Position numbers and translations under genes: made by a program. The notes below the pieces were generated by a model, which saw nothing but the letters and a program-made list of their open reading frames with translations, searched no databases and had not been told where the DNA came from. A DNA stretch of 32,659 nt from Bacteroidales bacterium (GTDB lineage: Bacteria; Bacteroidota; Bacteroidia; Bacteroidales; B18-G4), in the NCBI GenBank assembly GCA_018401355.1, contig JAGYLD010000023.1, positions 1-32,659 of the forward strand, read 5' to 3'. How positions within the stretch are numbered: the first letter of the stretch is position 1; each line of letters begins with the position of its first letter. Below, piece after piece: positions 23,992 through 32,355 of this stretch.

Positions 23992-24016
23992 CCTCCCTGC
24001 CCTGCCAGCAGGGAGG
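23992..24016. repeat. REP-like hairpin between hypD and hypE
   Basis: A 9-bp perfect stem (CCTCCCTGC 23992-24000 with GCAGGGAGG 24008-24016) with a 7-nt loop, followed by GTGATAGGGGGTGGG. The shape, a GC-rich hairpin plus a G-rich tail, resembles REP-type intergenic elements. It lies in the only sizeable gap of the hypF-C-D-E block. On the minus strand it could also stabilise or attenuate the mRNA before hypE. Confidence 0.5.
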
Positions 24017-24044
24017 GTGATAGGGGGTGGGTATGATATTTCTA

Positions 24045-25127
24045 TTAGCTCCCCCGATACCTATAAAACGCAGCACAAGCACCTTCACTTGACACCATGC
24101 ATGCTCCAACAGGTGCCTGTGGGGTGCATACTCTTCCGAAAAGCTTGCAGTCCGATGGCTTGCTTATACCCTTCAGAATTTCTCCGCAAATGCATCCCTT
24201 ATCTTCTTTTGTGGGTTCAATATCAACCTCAATTACTTCTGAAGCATCAAAGTTGCGGTATATGTCCCTGAGCTTCAATCCGCTGGCCGGGAGTATGCCC
24301 AGTCCCCGCCACCAGTCATCCTGCAGCTCAAAGACTTCTTCCATAGCTTCTTTGGCCTTTTTGTTGCCTTCAGACCTTACAGCCCGTGTGTAGGCAATTT
24401 CCACCTTCGGATTGTCATGCTCATGTTGCTGCACCAGCATGTAAATGGCTTTCAGCAGGTCGGTGGGCTCGAAGCCGGCGACCACACAGCCTACTTTGTA
24501 TTTTTTTGTAATTTTCTGATACATGCCGGTGCCGGTGATTGTGCTTACATGGCCGGGAGCAATGTAGCCGTCGATCTGCACTCCTTCGTCGATGAGGGCT
24601 TCCATAGCCGGTGGCATGATCTTGTGTGAGCTGAGGAGAGAGAAATTATGAAGCTGTTCCTGCTTAGCTTTCAGGATACCGAGGGCCGTTCCCGGTGCAG
24701 TGGTTTCAAAACCAATACCCAGGAAAACTATTTTATGGTCCGGATGACTTTTTGCCAGGTTGATGGCATCCAGGATGGAATAAACGATGCGTATGTCGGC
24801 ACCGTTCGCCTTTTCTTTTTCAAGGCTGGAAGTAGAACCTGGTACACGGATCAGGTCTCCGAAAGTGGCGATGATATGTTTTTCCTTGCGTGCAATGGCA
24901 ATGGCATGGTCAATGAAGCGGCGGCTGGAGACACAAACAGGACAACCCGGTCCTGAAAGTAACTTGATTGTTGTGGGCAGGAGGGAAGGGATACCAAACT
25001 TTTGTATAGCCATGGTATGGCCTCCACAAACCTCCATCAGGCTGATATCTCTGGTGGAAATATGCCTGATCTCTTTCAGGATGCGCTGTACCAGCTCTCT
25101 GTCGCGGTATTCGTCAATGAACTTCAT
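24045..25127 (-). CDS. hypD: Hydrogenase maturation factor HypD
   Basis: 360 aa, usual length. The iron-site motifs are intact: MEVCGGHTMAI with C34, LSGPGCPVC with C62 and C65, and a cysteine-rich C-terminus (KGCICGEIL, SDCKLFGRVCTP, GACMVSSEGACAA) that binds the [4Fe-4S] cluster. With HypC it forms the scaffold on which Fe(CN)2CO is built, taking CN from HypE. It begins 2 bp after the hypC stop, so the two are tightly coupled. Confidence 0.97.
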   Translation of the reverse strand: MKFIDEYRDRELVQRILKEIRHISTRDISLMEVCGGHTMAIQKFGIPSLLPTTIKLLSGPGCPVCVSSRRFIDHAIAIARKEKHIIATFGDLIRVPGSTSSLEKEKANGADIRIVYSILDAINLAKSHPDHKIVFLGIGFETTAPGTALGILKAKQEQLHNFSLLSSHKIMPPAMEALIDEGVQIDGYIAPGHVSTITGTGMYQKITKKYKVGCVVAGFEPTDLLKAIYMLVQQHEHDNPKVEIAYTRAVRSEGNKKAKEAMEEVFELQDDWWRGLGILPASGLKLRDIYRNFDASEVIEVDIEPTKEDKGCICGEILKGISKPSDCKLFGRVCTPQAPVGACMVSSEGACAAFYRYRGS

Positions 25128-25129
25128 GG

Positions 25130-25369
25130 TTATGTCAAAGCCTCATCCTGGTTGTTGATATCTTCCAGCTCATCGAACAGACGCAAGGTCTCCTTTGCAT
25201 CCTCCTCCGAGAGCTTTTGTAGGGCAAAGCCGGCGTGCAGGAGCACATAATCGCCGATATTTGCATCATCAATCATTTGAAGACTGGCCTTGTAGCGGGC
25301 TCCCCCGACGGAGACCATGGCCATCTCACCATCTATGGATTCTATTTTTGCAGGTATACTTAAGCACAT
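25130..25369 (-). CDS. hypC: Hydrogenase assembly chaperone HypC
   Basis: 79 aa. Begins MCLSIPAKIE, with the essential Cys2, followed by the OB-fold of the HypC/HybG family (GGARYKASLQMI, GDYVLLHAGFALQKL) and an acidic tail. It carries the iron centre with HypD and escorts it to the hydrogenase large subunit. Its start overlaps the hypF stop by 10 bp and hypD starts 2 bp after its end. Only one HypC/HybG-type chaperone is seen in the window. Confidence 0.97.
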   Translation of the reverse strand: MCLSIPAKIESIDGEMAMVSVGGARYKASLQMIDDANIGDYVLLHAGFALQKLSEEDAKETLRLFDELEDINNQDEALT

Positions 25370-27636
25370 ATTGTCCTCCTTTTTGCAGCGATCATCAGTT
25401 GTCCGAGGGCGATACCTCCATCGTTGGAAGGTACCCGTTCATGGGTATAAACATCAAACCCTTCTTCTTTGAGTTTCGTTTCGGCATTTTCCAACAGATA
25501 TCTGTTCTGGAAGGTGCCTCCCGATAAAACTACTTTGTTTATTCTTTGTTCTCCCCGGATTTTCAAAGAGGCTGCTAAGATAATGTTTATAACTGTATTG
25601 TGGAATTTTGCAGCGATAACATCTTTACCTGTACCCGAAAGGATGTCTTCTGTAATCCCTTTAAAGATCGACTTAAGTGAGATATAGTCTTCCGGTAAAT
25701 CAAATTCATAGGATTCTTCCACTTTTTCCATGATTTTGGATTCCATGCGCATGGGTGCTTCGGCATGGAAAGTTGATTCTGTACATGTATTGGTGAGTGC
25801 TGAAACTGCATCAAATAACCTTCCGGTACTGGAGGTGAGAGGACAGTTCAGTTTTTTATCAATGGCCCTGAGCACAAGGTTAACCTTAATATCATCGATG
25901 GTTTCCAGGAAGGGTAGGTTTTTATCGCGAAATGAATTCCCAAAATAATGATAAAGGTATGAAACCGCCATTTGCCAGGGATACCTGGTTGCAGCATCTC
26001 CGCCGGGTTGCGGGACATAATCCAGATGATATATCCGCTGGTAATTTTCATAATCGCACACAAAGAACTCCCCGCCCCAGATGTTTTCGTCATCACCAAG
26101 TCCTACGCCATCCATGGCGATGCCGATGACTTTCTCATCCAGTCCGTGTTCAGCCATGCAGGAAGCAATGTGGGCGTGGTGGTGTTGTACTTTAACGATT
26201 TCAAGGCCTTGCTGTTCAGCCCATTTTGTAGAAAGGTAATCGGGATGCAGGTCGCAGGCTACAATTTGCAGGTTGGTGCGGAACAGCCGTTTGAAGAGCT
26301 CAACAGACTCTTCGTAAAACTCCAGAGTCTCAATATTTTTTAGGTCCCCGATGTGCTGGCTCAGGATGGCTTGTTTTCCTTTGCCTAAGCAGAAACAGTT
26401 TACGAGCTCTGCGCCTGCACCCATGATGCCATCCACATTGAGGTTGGTTTCCACCGGATCTGGAACGTATCCTCGTGAACGGCGCAGGAGCCTTTCTCTG
26501 CCGTTGACGATCATGGCCACGGAGTCGTCGGTACGGTTGTGTATCTCACGGTTGTATGTAATAAAGTTGCGGGTGATGTCTTTAAGATGTTGCCGGGCCA
26601 ATTCGTTGTCAATCACAATGGGTTCATCGGAAATGTTACCACTGGTCATCACCAGCGCAGGTGCATGGATGCTTTCAAAGATGAGGTGATGCATGGGCAT
26701 ATATGGCAGCATGGCTCCAACGGTCGGAAATCCAACGCTCACGTCCGGTGCCAGTTCTTTCTTTGTTTTCAGGATGACAATGGGGCGCCTCCATGAAGTG
26801 ATAATCCTGCGTTCGGCTTCATTAACGTGAACATATTCTTCCAGCGCAGTCAGATCACGGAACATAACGGCAAAAGGCTTTCCGTCACGTTGTTTGCACT
26901 CCCGCAGTATTCTCACAGCATTTTCTTTCCTGGCATCACAGGCCAGGTGAAAGCCTCCCATGCCTTTGATGGCGACAATGCTTCCTTCGCGTATCTTTTG
27001 TGCAAAAACATGCAGGATTTCATAGAGATTGGTGATTTTGTGGCCGTCATCAATCATGGAATACGTTGGACCGCAATGTTTGCAAGCCACCGGCTGAGCA
27101 TGGAAGCGCCGGTCCCGGATGTTCTCATATTCGGCCCTGCATTGCGGGCACATCTCGAATGGTGCCATGGTCGTCATCCCCCGGTCGTATGGCAGATCCT
27201 GGATGATGGTAAAGCGCGGTCCGCAGTTGGTACAGTTGATGAATGGGTAGTTGATGCGGTGATCCTGCCTTTTCATATCCATGATGCATTCCTCGCATGT
27301 GGCGATATCGGGACTGACCCGTGTGATCTCCTCCGAAGAGTTGGAGCTCTTCACGATGTGGAAGCCTTCCAGGTTCTGTGTTTCGGCATCATGAACTTCC
27401 ATGCCGGTGATTTCAGAGGCAGGAGGAGCTTCCAGGTGCAACGACTGAAGGAAGTTTTCCAGGTGATGCCCTGTACCTTCCGCCAAAATATGTACACCAT
27501 CGTTCCGGTTTTCAACGCTGCCATGGATATGATGCTTAACGGCCATCCTGTAAACGAAAGGCCTGAATCCCACCCCCTGCACCAGTCCGGTGATGTGAAT
27601 GCGATGTGAAATTATATTGTTGTTATGGTTCTGCAA
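25360..27636 (-). CDS. hypF: Carbamoyltransferase HypF
   Basis: 758 aa, full length. Domains in order: acylphosphatase (ITGLVQGVGFRPFVYR, residues 15-30), two zinc fingers with C114/C117, C135/C138, C163/C166 and C185/C188, a YrdC-like domain (~200-390) and a Kae1-like domain with the metal motif HHHAH (485-489) and SGGTFQNRYL near the end. It uses carbamoyl phosphate and ATP to make carbamoyl-adenylate and passes the carbamoyl group to the HypE cysteine. The start is a TTG at 27636: a stop codon lies 3 bp upstream in frame and the next ATG is residue 31, inside the acylphosphatase motif. First gene of the hypF-C-D-E block. Confidence 0.96.
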   Translation of the reverse strand: MQNHNNNIISHRIHITGLVQGVGFRPFVYRMAVKHHIHGSVENRNDGVHILAEGTGHHLENFLQSLHLEAPPASEITGMEVHDAETQNLEGFHIVKSSNSSEEITRVSPDIATCEECIMDMKRQDHRINYPFINCTNCGPRFTIIQDLPYDRGMTTMAPFEMCPQCRAEYENIRDRRFHAQPVACKHCGPTYSMIDDGHKITNLYEILHVFAQKIREGSIVAIKGMGGFHLACDARKENAVRILRECKQRDGKPFAVMFRDLTALEEYVHVNEAERRIITSWRRPIVILKTKKELAPDVSVGFPTVGAMLPYMPMHHLIFESIHAPALVMTSGNISDEPIVIDNELARQHLKDITRNFITYNREIHNRTDDSVAMIVNGRERLLRRSRGYVPDPVETNLNVDGIMGAGAELVNCFCLGKGKQAILSQHIGDLKNIETLEFYEESVELFKRLFRTNLQIVACDLHPDYLSTKWAEQQGLEIVKVQHHHAHIASCMAEHGLDEKVIGIAMDGVGLGDDENIWGGEFFVCDYENYQRIYHLDYVPQPGGDAATRYPWQMAVSYLYHYFGNSFRDKNLPFLETIDDIKVNLVLRAIDKKLNCPLTSSTGRLFDAVSALTNTCTESTFHAEAPMRMESKIMEKVEESYEFDLPEDYISLKSIFKGITEDILSGTGKDVIAAKFHNTVINIILAASLKIRGEQRINKVVLSGGTFQNRYLLENAETKLKEEGFDVYTHERVPSNDGGIALGQLMIAAKRRTICA

Positions 27637-27656
27637 AGTTTAAGCGTAAACGGGTA

Positions 27657-27664
27657 CAAAAATA
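27657..27664 (-). promoter_or_regulatory. Putative -7 box (TATTTTTG, minus strand) of the hypFCDE block
   Basis: Reverse complement of CAAAAATA, matching TAnnTTTG, 20 bp before the TTG start of hypF; the leader would be short. I see no Rex-type palindrome nearby. Confidence 0.4.
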
Positions 27665-27828
27665 TTGAAATTTTTGAGATAAAATCTTGCTGCTGATTTG
27701 CTGGTGGCCGAAACTTATTCAAAAACATCTCACTTTTTACCTGGATGATACAAAATACATTTCGCTCTTTTACAGATGTTTGCAAAGTGCACACCCCCTC
27801 TTGTAACTGTTTTGAGGAATTTAGTAAT

Positions 27829-27842
27829 TTTACTTAAGTAAA
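27829..27842. promoter_or_regulatory. 14-bp perfect palindrome TTTACTTAAGTAAA
   Basis: Lies in the 347-bp gap (27637-27983) between the hypF start and the divergent LytTR gene, 17 bp before a small open frame and 141 bp before the LytTR start. A possible operator; no regulator can be assigned. Apart from this, the hypF -7 box and the small frame, I see nothing else in the gap. Confidence 0.3.
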
Positions 27843-27859
27843 TCTCAACCGGAAAGCTT

Positions 27860-27991
27860 ATGCTGCAGAGCTGCCATTTAAAATCACAAGCTATTGCACA
27901 GTCTTTTTTGAAGTTGAATGGTGGAGATGCATGGAGTGCCTTTGAGCTGCTTACTAAGAAAATATCTCACATGAATAAACAAAATGTATAG
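27860..27991 (+). CDS. Candidate 43-aa small ORF overlapping the LytTR gene start
   Basis: ATG 27860 to TAG 27991, encoding MLQSCHLKSQAIAQSF onward; no recognisable domain or membrane segment. Its last 8 bp overlap the start of the LytTR gene, an arrangement seen in leader peptides and coupled genes. Weak purine stretch GGAAAG about 5 bp before the ATG. It could equally be chance or a decayed fragment. Confidence 0.25.
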   Translation: MLQSCHLKSQAIAQSFLKLNGGDAWSAFELLTKKISHMNKQNV

Positions 27992-28880
27992 AGTTAAAAA
28001 CCAAATAAAATCCTTTTTGAACAGAAAATATCCTCAAAGTTTTCTGATCCAAAAGCCATTATGGGGGACTTTAGCGTTTACTATTGTCCTTTTTTTATTT
28101 GCTGCTATTTATCAGCCACTTCGAATGCACGAGGCCCGTTCCTTTAGTTTTAATTTTACTATGTTGTTATACTCCTTGTTAATATCAGCTGCAGTATTTA
28201 TTGTGGCTGTGATTATAAAACGAACAAATTGTTTCTCGAAAGATGAGGTCTGGACTGTTTCAAAAGAGCTGCTTTCAATTTTTATTATTCTGTCATGTAT
28301 AGGGCTTGCTGTGTACTTTGCCGGTTTTATTATCGAAAATCAAGGTTCACGATGGAACCTGACTACTTTCTTTAATTCTTTTTTCCGGTCGGTACTTATA
28401 GGAATTATCCCAGTGCTTTTCCCATCGTTATTGAACATCCGCTTTGCTTTTGCTCCTGAAATATTTCAGGAGTATCAAATTAAGGGACAAAACAAGCCAG
28501 AAGAAAAGACAGAAGAGTTGATAAACATTAAATCAAAAGCAAAAAAGGAAGACCTGAGTTTCCTGACCAATGAGTTTATTTATGCCGAATCAGAAGGAAA
28601 TTACGTAGTTTTTCACCTCATAAAGCAGGGTAAAACTTTTGATGTAATCATCCGGAATTCAATAGGAGAGATTGAAAAGCAGCTTGTTGATATTCCTTAC
28701 CTTATGCGGACACACAGGGCTTTTATCGTGAATTTGAAAAAAGTAATTGTAAAAGATGGGAATTCGCTGGGATACAAGCTGAAACTAAAAGGAAGCAATA
28801 ATATAATACCGGTTTCACGTCAGAACACCAAAATATTTGATAAGCTTTCCCGGCAATTTCTCCTATCCATTCATCCCTGA
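27984..28880 (+). CDS. Membrane-anchored LytTR-domain transcriptional regulator
   Basis: 298 aa. Four hydrophobic segments (about residues 28-45, 59-79, 97-117, 134-150), a charged linker (~165-192), then a LytTR DNA-binding domain (~193-295) with FIYAESEGNYVVFHL, MRTHRAFIVNLKKV and IIPVSRQNTKIF. There is no response-regulator receiver domain, so the signal is probably sensed by the membrane part or an unknown partner. LytTR proteins bind direct repeats upstream of target genes. The TonB-receptor-like gene starts 131 bp downstream in the same direction and is the likely target, by position. Confidence 0.88.
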   Translation: MYRVKNQIKSFLNRKYPQSFLIQKPLWGTLAFTIVLFLFAAIYQPLRMHEARSFSFNFTMLLYSLLISAAVFIVAVIIKRTNCFSKDEVWTVSKELLSIFIILSCIGLAVYFAGFIIENQGSRWNLTTFFNSFFRSVLIGIIPVLFPSLLNIRFAFAPEIFQEYQIKGQNKPEEKTEELINIKSKAKKEDLSFLTNEFIYAESEGNYVVFHLIKQGKTFDVIIRNSIGEIEKQLVDIPYLMRTHRAFIVNLKKVIVKDGNSLGYKLKLKGSNNIIPVSRQNTKIFDKLSRQFLLSIHP

Positions 28881-29011
28881 TTTATACATTTCGTACCATT
28901 TTTTTTATCCCTTCTTTCCGCAGGTAACAAATCCTTGCTGTATATACCAATAATTAGGTTGTCTCCTGATATCTTCATCCATTTGCATTATAAACATAAA
29001 ATGTCGATGCG

Positions 29012-31390
29012 ATGAAAAATTCTAATAAACTTTCAGGAAGACAATTTAAAGATGTAAAAATTATTTTCTTTCTTGCTGTAATCATTTTATCTTCCGGACT
29101 TCAGGCACAAACAGATTGCCTGGTTACCGGAAAAATTATTGAGCAAAAAAGTGCCCAGCCTGTTCCATATGCCACAGTTGTCTTGATGACAAGCTCAGAA
29201 GATAAACCAACATTTTTATCAGGAACTATTACAGATGAAAAAGGGATGTTTACCATTAGCCAGATCAAAAGCGGGAAATACATGCTTCAGGTATCCTCGG
29301 TAGGATACAAAAGTGTTACAAAGAGACTTGAAACACTAAATGTCGGGATTTGTGATGCCGGGATTATTTGTCTGCAGGATTCAATACTATTTATGGATGA
29401 GATTATAGTGGCCGGAGAACGGCCCAAAGGAAAAACAGAAAATGACAGGACCATTTTTTTTGTGAACAAAAAAATCCTTGCAGCATCAGGTAATGCACCG
29501 GATTTGCTCAGGCATATCCCCGGTTTGCAAATTGATCTGAAACAAAATATATCCATCGAAGGCAGCAGGGATATCCTTCTTTTAGTAGACGGGAAAGAAC
29601 GCGATCAAAGCTATATTAGCCAGATAAACCCATCACTTATCGATCGGGTCGAAATCATAAACACGCCACCTTCAAATTACGATGGGAATGTGTCAGGCGT
29701 TGTAAATATTATTTTAAAAAATGAAAATGATACAGGCATTAGTGGACATTTTTATACTGAAATACCCACATCGAGATCTATTGTTTATTCCTTCCCTAAT
29801 TATAGTATTCAGTACCGATTCAAAAAATTAAACATTTACACATCTTATAACGGGGAGATTAACTTCGAGAATATTGAGGAGACTTTTAAAATGCAAACCA
29901 AGGGAACCGGTCAGGTTCTCAATATTACTTCTCTCAAGCAGGTGAAGCAAAAAAATCTTTCGCATAAGTTCCATTATGGATTTGATTACTATGCAACATC
30001 TCAGGATATTATCAATTACTATGGATCAGTTAATCCATACTCCTATGAGCAGGATGGAGAGGTTTTTATGAAGATTGCCGGGGATGAAAACCGAATCTGG
30101 AATACCCTGCAGGAGGAAACCGATAAAAACCTGAATATTTTCAATTCATTGTATTATAAGCACTTGTTTAATAAGCAGGGGGGGGAACTGCTTATTGATC
30201 TTAGTAATTCATACCTAAAGGCAAACAGTTCAGTATCTTATCTTAACAAAGATGATGCAGGAACAGCTTCCATCCTTAATATTGATAAGCCGGAGCAAGT
30301 TTCGACAAGCATAAAAATTGATTACTCAAACCCGTTGGGTGAAAAGATAATGTTGAATACAGGGGCTAAAGCAGGGCTGAAGTCTATGCGAAATGAATCC
30401 AAAACCAGCTTCGGCTACAATGAACAGGTTTATGCACTTTACGGAACGCTTCATTATAAGAAACCTGGATATCATTTTAATATGGGGTTAAGAATCGAAT
30501 ATGCTGAAACTGAATTGAAGAATGATATCCACAAAACGAAGCTTTCAGTATTGCCATATCTAACTTACCAATTCAGGATCAATGATCAGCAAAATCTCCT
30601 GCTCTCATACAGACGTTCAGTTAACCGACCGAATGTGTTTCAGCTAAATCCTTCCATTTACATTGGAAGCCCATACTCAGTAAGCAAAGGAAACCCTCTG
30701 CTGGAGCCGGAATTCAGACATCGTATTTATGCAGAGCACTCCGTTCGGTTCAAGGTCAGTTATATTTCATCCCGGCTGTTTTATGAGAACCTGAGTAATG
30801 CCATTAACAATCTGACTTTTTTGAACGATAGTGTTGTTTTTGAAACGCAGTTGCAAAACCTTGGGAACATTCATCAGCTTGGTGTACAATTTCAAGGCTC
30901 ACTGAAATTCGGTGCACTCACAATAAGTCCCACTGTTTGTTTATACAACCAGACAACATCCGGTAACAGCCTGGCCAGACATTATAATGTTGAAAAAAGA
31001 AATAATTGGGTTTTTGAAGCCGGTTTTTCTTCTGTCCTTTCTTTTAAACGCAATTTTGCAATCTCCGGAACATTACAATACTCAACTGTAAAATATAATA
31101 TTCAGGAAAATACTTTTTCTGATGCCCTTTACATTTTATCCCTTGATAAAACCTTTAAGAATAACATTAAAATTGGTGTTGTGGTGGCACTACCCTTTGC
31201 TAAAACTTTTGTTTACCAAGGGACAGAAATTGAGACGCAAAATTTAACAAGCAGTTATCACGGAAATCTTAAGCTCCCTGCAGTTCCATTATTTTTTCGG
31301 TTGAGCTATCAATTCAAGACCGGAAAAGCGGAAACATTAATAAACAGGGAAAAGGAAGATATTCCCAAAAGGCACAAATCGGGGTTGTAG
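29012..31390 (+). CDS. TonB-dependent-receptor-like outer-membrane protein
   Basis: 792 aa. Signal peptide (hydrophobic residues ~17-31, cleavage after LQAQ). Residues ~36-118 are a CarboxypepD_reg-like domain (GKIIEQKSAQPVPYATVVL, DEKGMFTISQIKSGKYML). A plug domain follows (~125-235; ASGNAPDLLRHIPGLQI, DILLLVDGKERD, VEIINTPPSNYDGNVSGVVNI), then an outer-membrane barrel of the 'outer membrane beta-barrel family' type. No SusD partner follows. Ligand unknown; peptide, siderophore or signalling roles are all possible. Probably controlled by the LytTR protein upstream. Confidence 0.9.
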   Translation: MKNSNKLSGRQFKDVKIIFFLAVIILSSGLQAQTDCLVTGKIIEQKSAQPVPYATVVLMTSSEDKPTFLSGTITDEKGMFTISQIKSGKYMLQVSSVGYKSVTKRLETLNVGICDAGIICLQDSILFMDEIIVAGERPKGKTENDRTIFFVNKKILAASGNAPDLLRHIPGLQIDLKQNISIEGSRDILLLVDGKERDQSYISQINPSLIDRVEIINTPPSNYDGNVSGVVNIILKNENDTGISGHFYTEIPTSRSIVYSFPNYSIQYRFKKLNIYTSYNGEINFENIEETFKMQTKGTGQVLNITSLKQVKQKNLSHKFHYGFDYYATSQDIINYYGSVNPYSYEQDGEVFMKIAGDENRIWNTLQEETDKNLNIFNSLYYKHLFNKQGGELLIDLSNSYLKANSSVSYLNKDDAGTASILNIDKPEQVSTSIKIDYSNPLGEKIMLNTGAKAGLKSMRNESKTSFGYNEQVYALYGTLHYKKPGYHFNMGLRIEYAETELKNDIHKTKLSVLPYLTYQFRINDQQNLLLSYRRSVNRPNVFQLNPSIYIGSPYSVSKGNPLLEPEFRHRIYAEHSVRFKVSYISSRLFYENLSNAINNLTFLNDSVVFETQLQNLGNIHQLGVQFQGSLKFGALTISPTVCLYNQTTSGNSLARHYNVEKRNNWVFEAGFSSVLSFKRNFAISGTLQYSTVKYNIQENTFSDALYILSLDKTFKNNIKIGVVVALPFAKTFVYQGTEIETQNLTSSYHGNLKLPAVPLFFRLSYQFKTGKAETLINREKEDIPKRHKSGL

Positions 31391-31427
31391 ACAATAATAC
31401 TTTAATTGCCAGCAAAGGGGTTTTTAC

Positions 31428-31457
31428 CACAGATTACACGGATTTTCACAGATTTTT
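31428..31457. repeat. Three imperfect CACAGATT-type repeats, intergenic
   Basis: Units CACAGATTA, CACGGATTTT and CACAGATTTTT follow one another directly in the 251-bp gap (31391-31641) between the receptor gene and the DUF4386 gene. I recall very similar 'CCACAGATTACACAGATT' sequences scattered between genes in many bacterial genomes. No gene is visible in the rest of the gap. Confidence 0.45.
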
Positions 31458-31641
31458 CTCTTTGCTCGCCAGCATTGGACAATAGTCAAATTGCTCAGAA
31501 CTACTGACATAAAAGCCTTATCCTTAAAATACCAAAAATTATATAACACTGTTTGCCTTGCTCGGATTAAACATTCCCAAACCCAGGTTGTTATAACATG
31601 CATGCAAATTATTTTCTGTAGAAAGTCTAATTGTTAAAACC

Positions 31642-32250
31642 ATGAAACAAAGAAACCTATCCATCATAGCAGGAGTCAGCTATTTGATTATTTTCTTTGC
31701 TGCCATATTCGCAAACTTTTTTGTGCTTGAGTCCATTTTTAAGGATCCATTGATCACCATTCAGGAGAACAGTATGGTCGTAAGGTTTGGGATAATGGCA
31801 TTCATTGTTACCGTTGTCTTCGATGTTGTTGTTGCATGGGCGTTATATGAATTGTATAAAAGCCATTATCTGTCTGGACTGAGTACCCTTTTCAGGATGA
31901 TGCATGCTGCCATCATGGGCGTTGCCATTTTTGCCCTTCCCCTTGCATTGGCATCGGTGACAGGCCAGGAAATTCTCCGGCAGGCTGAAACCTTCAATAT
32001 CATATGGCTGATTGGCCTTTTCTTTTTTGGGATCCACCTGATTTTGCTGGGACGGATCATTGGAAAACCCAAATTGATCGCAATATTCCTGGTGATTGCA
32101 GGGATTATGTACATGGTAGATACCGGGGCACATTTTCTGCTTCCTGACTACAAAGATTATAGTTCAATATTCCTTGCCTTGGTCGCAATTCCAAGCATCC
32201 TGGGGGAGATGTCGCTGGCAATTTGGCTTCTGGTCAAAGGAGGTCGCTAA
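31642..32250 (+). CDS. DUF4386 membrane protein
   Basis: 202 aa with about six hydrophobic helices. The order IAGVSYLIIFFAAIFANFF, VVAWALYELYK, NIIWLIGLFFFGIHLILLGRII and PSILGEMSLAIWLLVKG is typical of DUF4386, a family of inner-membrane proteins of unknown function common in Bacteroidota and Firmicutes. The start ATG at 31642 has no clear Shine-Dalgarno. A repeat-rich intergenic stretch begins at the stop codon. Confidence 0.88.
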   Translation: MKQRNLSIIAGVSYLIIFFAAIFANFFVLESIFKDPLITIQENSMVVRFGIMAFIVTVVFDVVVAWALYELYKSHYLSGLSTLFRMMHAAIMGVAIFALPLALASVTGQEILRQAETFNIIWLIGLFFFGIHLILLGRIIGKPKLIAIFLVIAGIMYMVDTGAHFLLPDYKDYSSIFLALVAIPSILGEMSLAIWLLVKGGR

Positions 32251-32307
32251 ACGTTCCCGTTCGATGGTCGCTAATCTTCAATCCTAGCGATTAACGATTG
32301 AAGATTA
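32242..32307. repeat. Direct and inverted repeat cluster after the DUF4386 gene
   Basis: GGTCGCTAA occurs at 32242-32250 (including the DUF4386 stop codon) and again at 32266-32274. A perfect 12-bp inverted repeat follows: TAATCTTCAATC 32272-32283 and GATTGAAGATTA 32296-32307 with a 12-nt loop. It may act as a terminator-like hairpin between convergent genes, though no T-run follows. The sequence looks like an intergenic repeat family. Confidence 0.5.
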
Positions 32308-32355
32308 AGGATCAGTGATCTTTGAAGTATTCATTGCCGGTTTATTGCATCCTGG

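Noticed and set aside
26827-27609. 260-aa plus-strand open frame
   Set aside because: It is antisense to hypF, whose zinc-finger and YrdC motifs on the minus strand are unmistakable; the plus reading shows no domain.
28885-28905. TACATTT / TACCATTT as LytTR direct repeats before the receptor gene
   Set aside because: The two copies differ and the spacing does not match a clear LytTR site; too weak without comparison to relatives.
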